From Flavobacteriales bacterium (GTDB lineage Bacteria > Bacteroidota > Bacteroidia > Flavobacteriales_E > Vicingaceae), in NCBI GenBank assembly GCA_020635795.1, contig JACJZD010000001.1, forward strand, positions 443,001 to 507,000: 64,000 bases of DNA, in the 5' to 3' direction. The notes beneath the pieces were generated by a model that saw only the letters and a program-made list of their open reading frames with translations, was not told the origin of the DNA and did not search any database. The position numbers and the translations under genes are program-made. Every line of letters starts with the position of its first letter. Within the stretch, counting starts at the first letter, position 1. This document shows positions 27,431 through 36,920 of this stretch, piece by piece.

Positions 27431-29421
27431 GCAGCTTTTTGTTCGTGATTAAAAATATAGTACTCCCACCATAAAGCTAAATTTAAGACAAACCAAAGTT
27501 GTTTTCCACTTTTTTTTTCAAAAATGGTGTTAACATAGCTATCGTTTAAAAAGCCAGTATGTTTATTAAATAAGGCAATTTTTTCCTTAGCTATAGCTCC
27601 TAAGTCATCCATCATCCAATCGTAAACAGGGGCATCAAAGCCTTGTTTTTTTCTATAAATAATACTATCAGGAATCACATTTTTTATAGCTTGTTTTAAT
27701 ACGTATTTCGATTCGTTATTCGTTGTTTTTAATGCTGATGGTATTCCCATAGCGTAGTTTACAAATTTGTGGTCTAAAAAAGGAACTCTTGCCTCTAACG
27801 AAACAGCCATACTCATTTTATCAACCCTCATTAAAAGTAACTCAGGTAATCTCATCTTTAAATCGATGTAACTCATCCAATTGAGGTTACTTTTTTCAGG
27901 TGCTTTTTGATTAAAATTTAGATAGTGCTTATTTATTATGTTCCAAGAACTATAGTTGGGTTGTAAAGTATCAATAAATTTTTTAGACAATAATTTACTC
28001 TTTTGAGTTTCGGTGAAAGCCTCAGCACCGCTCCAAAAAACTTTTTGACCATCAACACCACGTTTAAGCCACTCGTAATATACGGTATCATCTTTACCAA
28101 AAAGTTTTAATGATTTAAGTGCTATTTTTTTTAATGTTTTTGGAATAAATTTAATGTCGTTCAAATTTTGCAACGTCAAAAAATATTTCCAAGAGGAATA
28201 ACCCCAAAATAATTCGTCGCTTCCTTCGCCAACCTGACAAACAGAAACATTATTTTCTTTAGCAAGTTTAGAAACAAAATATACAGGCATACAAACAGGG
28301 TCGCCAATTGGTTCGTCTTGATGGTGAATTAGTTTTGGAAGAAAATCAATAAAATCTTGTTGAGTAAGTATTTGCTGGTGGTATTCGCAATTGGAGTGTT
28401 TTGCTGCTTGTTGAGCATATTTAAATTCGTTTTTATACGATTTTAAATTTTCGTCATTTTCATATCCCACCGAAAAAGCTTTTACACTATAATTGGCAAT
28501 TTTTGAGAATAAGGCCGCATTTAAACTAGAATCAATTCCTCCAGAAAGAAAAATACCAACAGGGATGTCGGCTACACCATGATATTTGACGCTTTCAGTT
28601 AATTCCGCTAATACTTCTTTTGTTATTTTGTCTTCAGAAGAGGTATTTGGTACAACTTCATCAAAAACATCCCAGTATTCAATAGGATTACCCATTTTAC
28701 CATTTTCGATTTTTAACAAATGACCTGCTGGTAATTTATAAATGTTTTCAAAAAGTGTTTGTGGGGCAGGTACCGTCAAAAATGAAAGATAATTATACAT
28801 TCCTTCATGATTTATAGCTCTTTTAATGGTAGCATCTTCAATAATGGCTTTTATTTCACTTCCAAAATAAATTCTTCCGTTTTGATGGGTATAGTACATT
28901 GGTTTTATACCAATTCTATCTCTTACCAACCAAAGCGTTTCTTTTAACTCATCCCAAAGTGCAATAGAAAACATGCCTCTGAATTTTTTAATACAATCAA
29001 TACCCCATTCTATATAAGCATTAATGACTACTTCCGTATCCGAATGGTTGGTTTTAAATAGGTGTCCTTTTTCAAGGAGTTGTTCTTTTATTTCTTGATG
29101 GTTGTAGATTTCTCCATTAAAAAGTATGGTGATATTTTTGTCGATGCTCTGCATGGGTTGTAAAGCATCGGTACTTAAATCTATAATAGATAATCTTCTA
29201 TGAGCAAGAGCAATCGTTCTTTTGGAAGCTTCTCGAAAAATTAGGGCATCAGGTCTTTTGGCTTTAAAATCTGTAATATCTTGAGCAGAATAATTTCCAA
29301 AAAAAGCAAAGCCTTCACCATCAGGACCTCTGTGGCTGATAGCATCGTTCATGCTAGCAAAAACATCAATATTTATTGGTTCAGCGTTTGTTAATCCTAC
29401 ATATCCTACAAATCCACACAT
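27427..29421 (-). CDS. asnB: Asparagine synthase (glutamine-hydrolysing), AsnB type
   Basis: The 664-residue protein starts MCGFVGYVG, with the nucleophile Cys2 of the class II glutaminase domain (~1-220, with SHRGPDGEG and FNGEIYNH). The synthetase domain (~240-640) has the PP-loop VGIFLSGGIDSSLNAAL and VGEGSDELFWGYSSWKYF. It makes asparagine or amidates another carboxylate with glutamine nitrogen. AsnB-like enzymes inside polysaccharide clusters often amidate sugar acids, and its neighbours here (heparinase-like, flippase) make that plausible; the standard role is equally possible. Confidence 0.9.
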   Translation of the reverse strand: MCGFVGYVGLTNAEPINIDVFASMNDAISHRGPDGEGFAFFGNYSAQDITDFKAKRPDALIFREASKRTIALAHRRLSIIDLSTDALQPMQSIDKNITILFNGEIYNHQEIKEQLLEKGHLFKTNHSDTEVVINAYIEWGIDCIKKFRGMFSIALWDELKETLWLVRDRIGIKPMYYTHQNGRIYFGSEIKAIIEDATIKRAINHEGMYNYLSFLTVPAPQTLFENIYKLPAGHLLKIENGKMGNPIEYWDVFDEVVPNTSSEDKITKEVLAELTESVKYHGVADIPVGIFLSGGIDSSLNAALFSKIANYSVKAFSVGYENDENLKSYKNEFKYAQQAAKHSNCEYHQQILTQQDFIDFLPKLIHHQDEPIGDPVCMPVYFVSKLAKENNVSVCQVGEGSDELFWGYSSWKYFLTLQNLNDIKFIPKTLKKIALKSLKLFGKDDTVYYEWLKRGVDGQKVFWSGAEAFTETQKSKLLSKKFIDTLQPNYSSWNIINKHYLNFNQKAPEKSNLNWMSYIDLKMRLPELLLMRVDKMSMAVSLEARVPFLDHKFVNYAMGIPSALKTTNNESKYVLKQAIKNVIPDSIIYRKKQGFDAPVYDWMMDDLGAIAKEKIALFNKHTGFLNDSYVNTIFEKKSGKQLWFVLNLALWWEYYIFNHEQKAA

Positions 29422-29463
29422 GAGTTTAAAAATTACAGAGCAATATTAAGGGTTTTGATAAAA

Positions 29464-31176
29464 TTAAAACAGTTTTTTTCCATAACCATTAGAAAATAGA
29501 GTAGTGTTAAAATGTTGTTCAAAGGGTTTATTACAATAATCTGTAATAACTAATCGGTCATTTAAAATTTCAAAGTTTCTAATGTGAGTTATTCCATAAT
29601 ATTCTACCATTAGTTTTAGCGAGTTTTGAGAATATTCTAATAAGCTACATTTGGTTTCTCTATCTAAATAAAACAAGCCGTTTTTTGAAGTGATAAATTT
29701 ATTTTGTTCAATACCATCAACAATTGCAGTATGGTGAGCTTTTGTCGCCCTAAATATATTTCTCGTTTTAATGTTAGAAGTATAGCAATAGCTTCCTGCA
29801 TCTTTTACTAAATCTTTTCCATTTACATATAATTCAAACGAAAGTTTATCGTTGTGAACATGCCCCCAACTGTGGTGCATTTTTTTGTTTGAAATAGTAC
29901 TTATGGCTAAATAAAAATTGGTCGATTTAAAAATAGAAATACCAAAATCTGGATAATGGATAAAACTTAGGTTAGCTAATAAGTTTTCAATTTTATCAAA
30001 CACTATTTCATGTGTTTTGGTGTGGGTCAAATCTTTTTCTGATGATTGATAATTGTATGAAGTTTTGTTAGTTGTCGATTCGATAGTTTTTCCATCTGCT
30101 AACTGAGCGAGTATATGGTGTTCAAGTGGAAATTTATTTATAAAAGTTGAAAACAACGGGTTATTAATTATTGCTCCAAAAGCTGATATTAAACCTTCAT
30201 AATTTAAGAGATTCTCATCATCATCTAAATCGGTGTACGATAATTTAAAAAACCGACCACTATCGTTATCTCCAAATTGAGGTACTTCGCCATTTGGCTT
30301 TAAAATAGATGAAATAAATGTAGCAGTTTTATTTATTCGTGATTTAAATTCAGTACTAAAATGGTGATTATTTCTCATCAACAAAGCTGTTGAATACGCC
30401 ATCATTTCGGCACTCAAACAATGATAGGTTGTTGAGCCTTCAAAATTTCCACCATCAGTAAAAAATTGCTTAAAATATTCGTTTTCAATTTCTTTGGTAG
30501 AGAAAGTAAGCCATTGTTGTATCTCTGTATTTCCAGTTAAATAATTACCAACAAATAATAGTCCAGCTAGATTAAACAAGTAATGATTACCAGTTAAACC
30601 TTCTTTGTATTCTAAATGATTAAAAATAAATTGTCCGTGCAAGAAAATGGAATCTGTAAATATTTTTTTGAATTCATCATTTAAAATGGATTTTTCGTCA
30701 AGCTGACTAAAAATATCATAAGCCAATAAAAGATTAGAAACTCTAATACCAACGTCCATCGTGCAAGACCACTGAACGCCCATTCCTATTGGGTTGTTGG
30801 CAATAAAATCAAGCGTTACATTTTTAAACTCTGTGATGTAGCGTTCTTTATTTTGAGCGTATACAGCATAGAGAGCCAAACGTGGCAAATGTTGTAACCG
30901 ACCCAACTCCCACGTGTGCTTAATATCAACTCCATTTCTCGATTTTTGTTTATTATAAGGAAGTTGAATATCGAAACTGTGATTTGCAATAGGTTCTTTT
31001 TGCCAGTCTATAGATGAGTAGTTGCTATCAATTAAACCTAAAATCTGTGTTGTAATAGTGTTATGAATGGTTAAAACTTTCGCATTATTTTTTATATTTC
31101 TATTTATCCAACCACTTCCTAAATAATTAAAAGTGTGATTTAGATATTGTTCAACAATTATATCATTTATATTCAA
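29464..31176 (-). CDS. Heparinase II/III family protein
   Basis: The 570-residue form has an alpha-barrel domain (~60-330; motif VDIKHTWELGRLQHLPRLALYAV, then WSCTMDVGIRVSNLLLAYDIF) and a C-terminal heparinase II/III beta domain (~390-560; HHSWGHVHNDKLSFELYVNGKDLVKDAGSYCY). Members in exopolysaccharide clusters are polysaccharide lyases or uronate-modifying enzymes. No signal peptide is evident with this TTG start. The frame stays open upstream for 59 more codons, to about 31353, with a coding-like sequence (KRGLKKILPNKEFNYHISDK and more) but no ATG, GTG or TTG, so the real start is uncertain (possibly ATT at 31353). Confidence 0.82.
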   Translation of the reverse strand: MNINDIIVEQYLNHTFNYLGSGWINRNIKNNAKVLTIHNTITTQILGLIDSNYSSIDWQKEPIANHSFDIQLPYNKQKSRNGVDIKHTWELGRLQHLPRLALYAVYAQNKERYITEFKNVTLDFIANNPIGMGVQWSCTMDVGIRVSNLLLAYDIFSQLDEKSILNDEFKKIFTDSIFLHGQFIFNHLEYKEGLTGNHYLFNLAGLLFVGNYLTGNTEIQQWLTFSTKEIENEYFKQFFTDGGNFEGSTTYHCLSAEMMAYSTALLMRNNHHFSTEFKSRINKTATFISSILKPNGEVPQFGDNDSGRFFKLSYTDLDDDENLLNYEGLISAFGAIINNPLFSTFINKFPLEHHILAQLADGKTIESTTNKTSYNYQSSEKDLTHTKTHEIVFDKIENLLANLSFIHYPDFGISIFKSTNFYLAISTISNKKMHHSWGHVHNDKLSFELYVNGKDLVKDAGSYCYTSNIKTRNIFRATKAHHTAIVDGIEQNKFITSKNGLFYLDRETKCSLLEYSQNSLKLMVEYYGITHIRNFEILNDRLVITDYCNKPFEQHFNTTLFSNGYGKKLF

Positions 31177-31348
31177 CTTCGGTAAATCCGATGGGTTAAT
31201 GATGTTGTTTATTGATAAACCATTAGTTAAGAGCCTTTTATCTGATATATGATAATTAAATTCTTTATTAGGCAGAATTTTTTTTAACCCTCTTTTAAAT
31301 AAAACGGTTAAAGGAAGGTGTTTTGCTAATTGTATGTTTTCTAATACA

Positions 31349-32557
31349 CTAATGATATAATTTTTTTAGTACCTGTTTAAAACTGATGTTTACCACAATA
31401 AAAAATACGATTGAAACGAAAACCTGACCATATAAAGCCCCCTGAATTTGATAAACTTTAACAGCATACCAATAAGGTAAAATAGTAATTAAAAATACCC
31501 ATAAAGATACTTTAAAAGCGACATGCACATAACCAATTGCTAACAAGAAAGGTCCTTTAAGCGAAACCCAACTTCTTATTATCCAACTTAACGTTAAAAT
31601 TTGGAAATAGAACATAGATGCATCATATTTCCCAGAAAATACGAAATGAATAACCAATGGAACAATTAATATGGCTAATACACCAACTACAAGTATGGTT
31701 GCTCCAAAAATTTGATTCGATTTTTTAAATGCTTTTAGTATTTGTGGCACGTTGCTAGAGAATTCGGAATAATAAGGAGTAACAAACTGTTGGGCGGTAG
31801 AAGTTACAATTCTTAATCCAGCAATAAGTGTGAGTGCAAAACCATAAAAACCAATTTCTTCAGGGTTATTTACCAAATGATTCAGAAAAAAGATATCTAA
31901 ATACAGAGACAACATGTTTATGGTGTTACCTAAAAAGGCATATTTAGCTAAATCCCAATTTTTTTTAAAATGAATCGAAGTAGTTTTTTTCCAAGTTTTC
32001 AAAAACTCGGTTTTAGATAATAATAATAGCGTACTAATTAAAAAACCAATAATTACGCCTATAATAAATCCATTTAATCCGAATAGGTATGTTAAACTTA
32101 TAATTATAGCAACATGAATTATTCGGGCAATTACCAATAATACGGATACTTTTTTAAATGCTTTTAACGCTTGGTAGTAAGCTACCAAAAGGTTGTTTAA
32201 AGCAAGAAGTGGAATAGATAAACTGTAGTATAGAAAAAGGTTGTTGGTTAAAGTATCTTTTGATATTAAATTAAAAAAAGATAAAACAATCGCTAACAGA
32301 ATAGTTAAAAAACTAAAAAGTAAAGTTGTTTTTATAGCAGATGCAAAAAGTGTTTGTTTTTCTTCATCGGTTACATCTTTTTCAGAACATAATTTAAGTA
32401 TAGAGGTGTTAAAGCCTAATCCAGCAATAATTACACCAACAGAAGCGAAAGTTTGAAGGGATTTAATACGACCAATATCATCAGCCAACAATATCCAAGC
32501 AACAAATAATTGAGAACCAAATTCAATAAGGTGGATGAGTGAATTAGCAGAAAACAA
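31349..32557 (-). CDS. Polysaccharide flippase (Wzx/oligosaccharide flippase-like)
   Basis: The 402-residue protein has about 12 TM helices in the MATE/MOP pattern: GSQLFVAWILLADDIGRIKSLQTFASVGVIIAGLG at the start and later NLLVAYYQALKAFKKVSVLL. Such proteins flip lipid-linked oligosaccharides from the cytoplasm to the periplasmic face. The only standard start (TTG 32557) falls after a coding-like frame of 18 codons (to CTG at 32611) with a plausible amphipathic N-terminus KKITNILTDISSKGFF, so a CTG start or a damaged start is possible. Its stop overlaps the extended frame of the heparinase-like gene. Confidence 0.82.
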   Translation of the reverse strand: MFSANSLIHLIEFGSQLFVAWILLADDIGRIKSLQTFASVGVIIAGLGFNTSILKLCSEKDVTDEEKQTLFASAIKTTLLFSFLTILLAIVLSFFNLISKDTLTNNLFLYYSLSIPLLALNNLLVAYYQALKAFKKVSVLLVIARIIHVAIIISLTYLFGLNGFIIGVIIGFLISTLLLLSKTEFLKTWKKTTSIHFKKNWDLAKYAFLGNTINMLSLYLDIFFLNHLVNNPEEIGFYGFALTLIAGLRIVTSTAQQFVTPYYSEFSSNVPQILKAFKKSNQIFGATILVVGVLAILIVPLVIHFVFSGKYDASMFYFQILTLSWIIRSWVSLKGPFLLAIGYVHVAFKVSLWVFLITILPYWYAVKVYQIQGALYGQVFVSIVFFIVVNISFKQVLKKLYH

Positions 32558-32816
32558 ATGGAAGAAACCTTTGCTGCTAATATCGGTAAGTATGTTGGTT
32601 ATTTTTTTCAGGTTATTTTTTTTTACGAAGATAATCCTTCTATAGATTTATTATTGTAAAAAATGAAACTAAAGCCATTTTTTTGATTTTTTGAAATCGA
32701 AAATGTACAAAAACTGCCTTTTTTATACCGTTCATAGGAAATATTGAACATTTCTATGAGTTCTATATATTTCAAGCTTCCTTTGCGAATTAAGTAAGAA
32801 TCAATAACCTTCCAAA

Positions 32817-33068
32817 ATGGAACAAATCGAGGTATATGCTGAAACACCATCTCAATTTTTTTATATAGATGTTGTTGGTAACATGAGAGCAGAAGATGTA
32901 AGTATTTTTAATTATACAGGTTGTAAAGTTGAAAATGTAACAATTAGTAATGAAACAGACAAATTAGTTATCGATGTTAACAATTTATCTAAAGGAGTAT
33001 ATTATGTCGTTTTCATTGAACGAACAGAAGGTGTGATAAAAAAAGGAAAATTTATTGTAACTAAATAA
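32817..33068 (+). CDS. Orphan T9SS-type C-terminal sorting-like domain protein
   Basis: The 83-residue protein looks like a bare type A T9SS C-terminal domain: FFYIDVVGNMRAEDVSIFNYTGCKV, VIDVNNLSKGVYYVVF and a terminal KKGKFIVTK. No signal peptide precedes it and an in-frame TAA lies at 32805-32807, so it cannot be joined to a longer exported protein without a frame change. Either it is a relic of a degraded secreted protein or a small protein that reuses the fold. It lies 76 bp upstream of the sensor kinase gene. Confidence 0.6.
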   Translation: MEQIEVYAETPSQFFYIDVVGNMRAEDVSIFNYTGCKVENVTISNETDKLVIDVNNLSKGVYYVVFIERTEGVIKKGKFIVTK

Positions 33069-33080
33069 TTTTAGTTTGAG

Positions 33081-33113
33081 TAGCTTATGTTGGTGTTAAG
33101 CTATTTGTTTTTA
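33081..33113 (+). terminator. Candidate terminator upstream of the sensor kinase
   Basis: A 7-bp inverted repeat (33081-33087 with 33097-33103) followed by a T-rich tract comes after the orphan sorting-domain gene. It overlaps the -33 side of a candidate promoter. Confidence 0.4.
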
Positions 33114-33121
33114 TACTTTTG
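33090..33121 (+). promoter_or_regulatory. Candidate promoter of the sensor kinase/response regulator pair
   Basis: TTG at 33090-33092 and TACTTTTG at 33114-33121 (a full TAnnTTTG match) are 21 bp apart, which fits the phylum's -33/-7 promoter. The start codon lies 24 bp beyond the -7 box. Confidence 0.45.
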
Positions 33122-33144
33122 AAAAAGAAACGTAAAAAAAATCA

Positions 33145-36100
33145 ATGCAAGTTTTTAGGTTATTATACATTTTTACAATCTCTTTCTGTCTGTGTAACCA
33201 TATAATAGCTCAAAATTATAATTACAAGCATTTTACAGTTGAGGATGGATTGCCTAGCTCTGAGGTATATTCTACATTTCAAGATTCTAGAGGTTATATT
33301 TGGTTTGCAACTGATGCAGGAGTTAGCAGGTTTAATGGTTATGAGTTTAAAAATTTTGATGTTAAGGATGGATTAACCGATAATACTGTTTTTTTAATCA
33401 GAGAAGATTCAGAAGGAAGAATATGGTTTGGAACTTTTAACAAAAAAATATGCTATTTCTATAACGATAGTATTTATCCATTCGAACATAACGATAAAAT
33501 TTTAAAAACTATCGATGGAAATGCAATACTACATTCATTTGCTATTGATAAAGATGGTACTGTTTGGATGGGTTTCGCACTGTATGGAATGCTTAATTGT
33601 ACTCAAGAAGGTAACATTAAGTTGTTGTCAAGTAAGAAAGAAAATAAATTTATTGTATACGAGATAAATGGTTATCAGGTTTGGACATTTTCGAGAAATG
33701 AGGATGTGTTATTTGATGTTCTTGATACAGATGTTTCTGTTTTACAACAAGTAAAACTTGAATATCATGAGCAAAATAAAAGCTCAAATTATGGAGTATT
33801 TAATATAACATTTAATTCTCGTGAGTCTGAAGGGTTGTATAATGTTGCAATTGAAAAAACAATCGAAAATAAACTACTTTTTTTTGAAGACAGTTTAGGA
33901 TTTCTTGATTTTAAAAAAGGACAGATTTCTTTTAAAACAACTAGTTTAAAAAATAGGTTTCATAATAGGATTCTTTCAACAAATACATTTGATGGTTATT
34001 TATGGATTTGTGTTCAAAATGAAGGAATTTATAAATATAAAATAAAGAACCAAAACTTGATGTTTGAAGAAAATATCTTGGTATCGAAATTAGTGTCAAG
34101 AATATTTAAAGATAACGAAGGAGGCTATTGGATAACAACATTAAAAGAAGGAGTGTATTATTTGAAAAATAATAACTTCAAAAGTGATGATATTGTTGTT
34201 TCATCTATAGATGTTGACACACAAAATAAAGTTGTTTACCTAGGTCTTAAAGATAAGAAAATACTAAAAAGAAAAATTAATGAAACACCATTAACTTACA
34301 CTAAAATAACCGAATCGGATGATATTCCTCAAAATATTGTTTTTGATAAAAGTACCAACAGTATATTAGCTGATGGATACTTTGAAACATTAAGAAAGAT
34401 TTATAGTACTGGACTTAATAAAAAAATTAAAGTTATACATCCATCAACCAAAGCCGCCATTATTGAAGGAAATAAAATATATAGGGTAAATAGTAATGGG
34501 TTTTCTAAGATTGTTGATGATGTTGAAGTTTATTATTCATTGAGAGATGGGCAAAAGAAATATTGGTGTACGAGTTTAATAAAAGAAAATGAAAACATTT
34601 GGATAGGTACTAATCAAGGGTTGATATGTTTTAATAATGTAAAGCATTTGATGTTGGAGCCATTTAAAAATAATGACATATTAAGTACTGGAGTAACTTG
34701 TTTGGAAAAATTTAATAATGAAATAGTTTTAATTGGCACAAAAAGTTTTGGATTGGTGTTAATGAAAAATGGAAAAATTATTGATATTATTGATGAACAA
34801 AAAGGACTTGTAGGTGATTTAGTCAAAAGTGTTCATGTTGATTATCAGGATGAAATTTGGGTAGGTACCAATAATGGATTATCTCGACTTAATTATCATT
34901 CTTCAAAAAATTACCATATTCAAAACATTACCACCAAGCATGGGTTGATTTCAAATGAAATCGCTCACATTAAGTCGTGTGATAATACCATTTTTTTAGT
35001 TACGCCAAAAAACCTTATTGAATTTGATAAAACAAAAGTACTCATCAATAAAACGAGATTACCTATACACATAACGGGGTTTAAAGTGAATGATAAAGAA
35101 TTGAAATTTACAGTAGATACTATTATTGAACTCAGTTACAATGAGAATAGAATCGACATAAATTTTGAAAGTTTAAACTATAAAAGTTTAGGTAATATAG
35201 AATATAAATATAAGTTGTCAGACATTGATACGATGTGGTACAATACCACTCAAAATACTGTCAATTTTTATGGGTTATCTTCGGGTAATTACACCTTTGA
35301 AGTAAAGGCAAAAAATGAAGATGGTTTTTGGAGTCATCCGGTTAAGATTAGGTTTAAAATCAATCCTCCTTTTTGGCTTACATGGTGGTTTATAAGTGTC
35401 GAAATTTTGATGTTGCTGTTAGTTATAATTGGTGTTTTCAAATTTAGAGAAACCCAAATACGCATAAAAAGTAAAAACGCACAAAGATTAGCAGAAAACG
35501 AAAAAAAGATAATTGAACTCGAATTAAAGGCACTTAAATCACAAATAAATCCCCATTTTATTTTTAACACCTTAAACTCTATTCAGCATTTTATATCAAG
35601 TAATAATTTTAAAGATTCGAATAGGTACATTACTAACTTTTCGAAACTAATTCGAATGGTTTTAAACCATTCAGATAAAAGTTATATTACTTTAAGAGAT
35701 GAAACTGAGATGCTTAATTTATATTTATCATTAGAACAAGTAAGATTTAGTGAAGGTTTTGATTATGTATTAAAGGTAAATGATAATATAGACTTGGATT
35801 ACGATAAAATTGCACCAATGCTACTACAACCATTTATTGAAAATGCGATATGGCATGGGTTAATGAATAAAAAAGAGAAAGGATTTGTTGAAGTTTCATT
35901 TTCTTTAGATAATGATTTTTTAATATGTACAATTTCTGATAATGGTATTGGAAGAGATGCTGCAGAAAAAATTAAATCTGCTCGTGGTATCCAAAACAAA
36001 TCGGTTGGGATGACCATTACAAAAGAACGGTTAAATATTATAAATAATGAGGTTTACGAAAACATGAATGTAGAAATGATTGATTTGTTTGATGATAAAA

Positions 36101-36147
36101 AACAAGCGTCAGGAACAAAAGTGATTATAAAAATAAAATTAAATTAA
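33145..36147 (+). CDS. LytS-type sensor histidine kinase with reporter beta-propeller
   Basis: The 1,000-residue protein has a signal peptide (~1-22), a two-component-regulator propeller (~30-640; repeated blades such as SRGYIWFATDAGVSRFNGYEF and DEIWVGTNNGLSRLNY), a Y_Y_Y beta domain (~650-735), one TM helix (~745-765), a coiled coil, a His_kinase domain with the phosphoacceptor motif INPHFIFNTLNSIQHF, and an HATPase domain (FIENAIWHGL, ISDNGIGRDAA). It senses an extracytoplasmic signal, commonly a glycan in relatives, and phosphorylates the LytTR regulator encoded 11 bp downstream. It lies within a polysaccharide-gene region, so control of that region is a fair inference. Confidence 0.92.
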   Translation: MQVFRLLYIFTISFCLCNHIIAQNYNYKHFTVEDGLPSSEVYSTFQDSRGYIWFATDAGVSRFNGYEFKNFDVKDGLTDNTVFLIREDSEGRIWFGTFNKKICYFYNDSIYPFEHNDKILKTIDGNAILHSFAIDKDGTVWMGFALYGMLNCTQEGNIKLLSSKKENKFIVYEINGYQVWTFSRNEDVLFDVLDTDVSVLQQVKLEYHEQNKSSNYGVFNITFNSRESEGLYNVAIEKTIENKLLFFEDSLGFLDFKKGQISFKTTSLKNRFHNRILSTNTFDGYLWICVQNEGIYKYKIKNQNLMFEENILVSKLVSRIFKDNEGGYWITTLKEGVYYLKNNNFKSDDIVVSSIDVDTQNKVVYLGLKDKKILKRKINETPLTYTKITESDDIPQNIVFDKSTNSILADGYFETLRKIYSTGLNKKIKVIHPSTKAAIIEGNKIYRVNSNGFSKIVDDVEVYYSLRDGQKKYWCTSLIKENENIWIGTNQGLICFNNVKHLMLEPFKNNDILSTGVTCLEKFNNEIVLIGTKSFGLVLMKNGKIIDIIDEQKGLVGDLVKSVHVDYQDEIWVGTNNGLSRLNYHSSKNYHIQNITTKHGLISNEIAHIKSCDNTIFLVTPKNLIEFDKTKVLINKTRLPIHITGFKVNDKELKFTVDTIIELSYNENRIDINFESLNYKSLGNIEYKYKLSDIDTMWYNTTQNTVNFYGLSSGNYTFEVKAKNEDGFWSHPVKIRFKINPPFWLTWWFISVEILMLLLVIIGVFKFRETQIRIKSKNAQRLAENEKKIIELELKALKSQINPHFIFNTLNSIQHFISSNNFKDSNRYITNFSKLIRMVLNHSDKSYITLRDETEMLNLYLSLEQVRFSEGFDYVLKVNDNIDLDYDKIAPMLLQPFIENAIWHGLMNKKEKGFVEVSFSLDNDFLICTISDNGIGRDAAEKIKSARGIQNKSVGMTITKERLNIINNEVYENMNVEMIDLFDDKKQASGTKVIIKIKLN

Positions 36148-36158
36148 AACGACAAGAT

Positions 36159-36920
36159 ATGATAAAAGCTATTGTAATTGATGATGAAGAAAAATCTAGG
36201 AAAGTTTTGATAAGATTAATAGAGGAGGTGTCTGAAGATATAAATGTAATTGGTGAGGCAGGTTCGGTTAAAGAAGGTTTTGAAGTGATTAATAAATTAA
36301 AACCAGATTTAGTTTTTTTAGATATTGAAATGCTTGATGGAACGGGTTTTAAACTGCTTGAAAAATTTAATAAAATTTCGTTCGATGTTATTTTTACAAC
36401 TGCATACGATCAATATGCCATAAGAGCTTTTAAGTTTAGTGCTTTAGATTACTTGCTTAAACCAATTAATGTTGATGATTTAGAGAGTGCTTTATCTAGA
36501 GTTAAAAAAAATGAAACCAGTGAAAATGATAAGTTTGCTTTAATCGAAAATTTATTGCAAAATGTAACAATGCTTTCTAAGCCAAAACGTATAGCTATAA
36601 AAGGAGCAACAACAATTGATTACTTAAATATAAACGAAATCATGTATTGTACTTCCGATTTGTATTTGACAGAGTTTTTTCTTGCAAATGGCAATAAGAT
36701 TTCATCGGTTAAACCCTTAAAGGAATACGAAGACTTACTGGATGAAGATGTTTTTTTTAGAGTTAGTAGATCATACATTGTTAATTCAAATTTTGTAGTT
36801 TCATACAAAAAAGACACATCAATTCTAAAGATGTCGAACAATGTGGAAATTGAATTAACTAGAAGAAGAAAGAAAGAATTTATGGATTATATGGATACTA
36901 GATTAATAAATTATTTATAA
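36159..36920 (+). CDS. LytTR family response regulator
   Basis: The 253-residue protein has a receiver domain (~1-120) with IDDEEKSRK acidic pocket, phosphoacceptor Asp in LVFLDIEMLDG (about residue 53), and LLKPIN lysine. A LytTR DNA-binding domain (~145-250) follows, with EIMYCTSDLYLTEFFL and FFRVSRSYIVN. It sits 11 bp after the sensor kinase gene, forming a pair, and ends overlapping the convergent GT4 gene by 10 bp. Confidence 0.93.
   Translation: MIKAIVIDDEEKSRKVLIRLIEEVSEDINVIGEAGSVKEGFEVINKLKPDLVFLDIEMLDGTGFKLLEKFNKISFDVIFTTAYDQYAIRAFKFSALDYLLKPINVDDLESALSRVKKNETSENDKFALIENLLQNVTMLSKPKRIAIKGATTIDYLNINEIMYCTSDLYLTEFFLANGNKISSVKPLKEYEDLLDEDVFFRVSRSYIVNSNFVVSYKKDTSILKMSNNVEIELTRRRKKEFMDYMDTRLINYL

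Noticed and set aside
32623..32850. Minus-strand 75-codon ORF upstream of the flippase
   Set aside because: It lies over the start of the orphan sorting-domain gene on the opposite strand, has no domain and no promoter; the plus-strand ORF has a recognisable fold.
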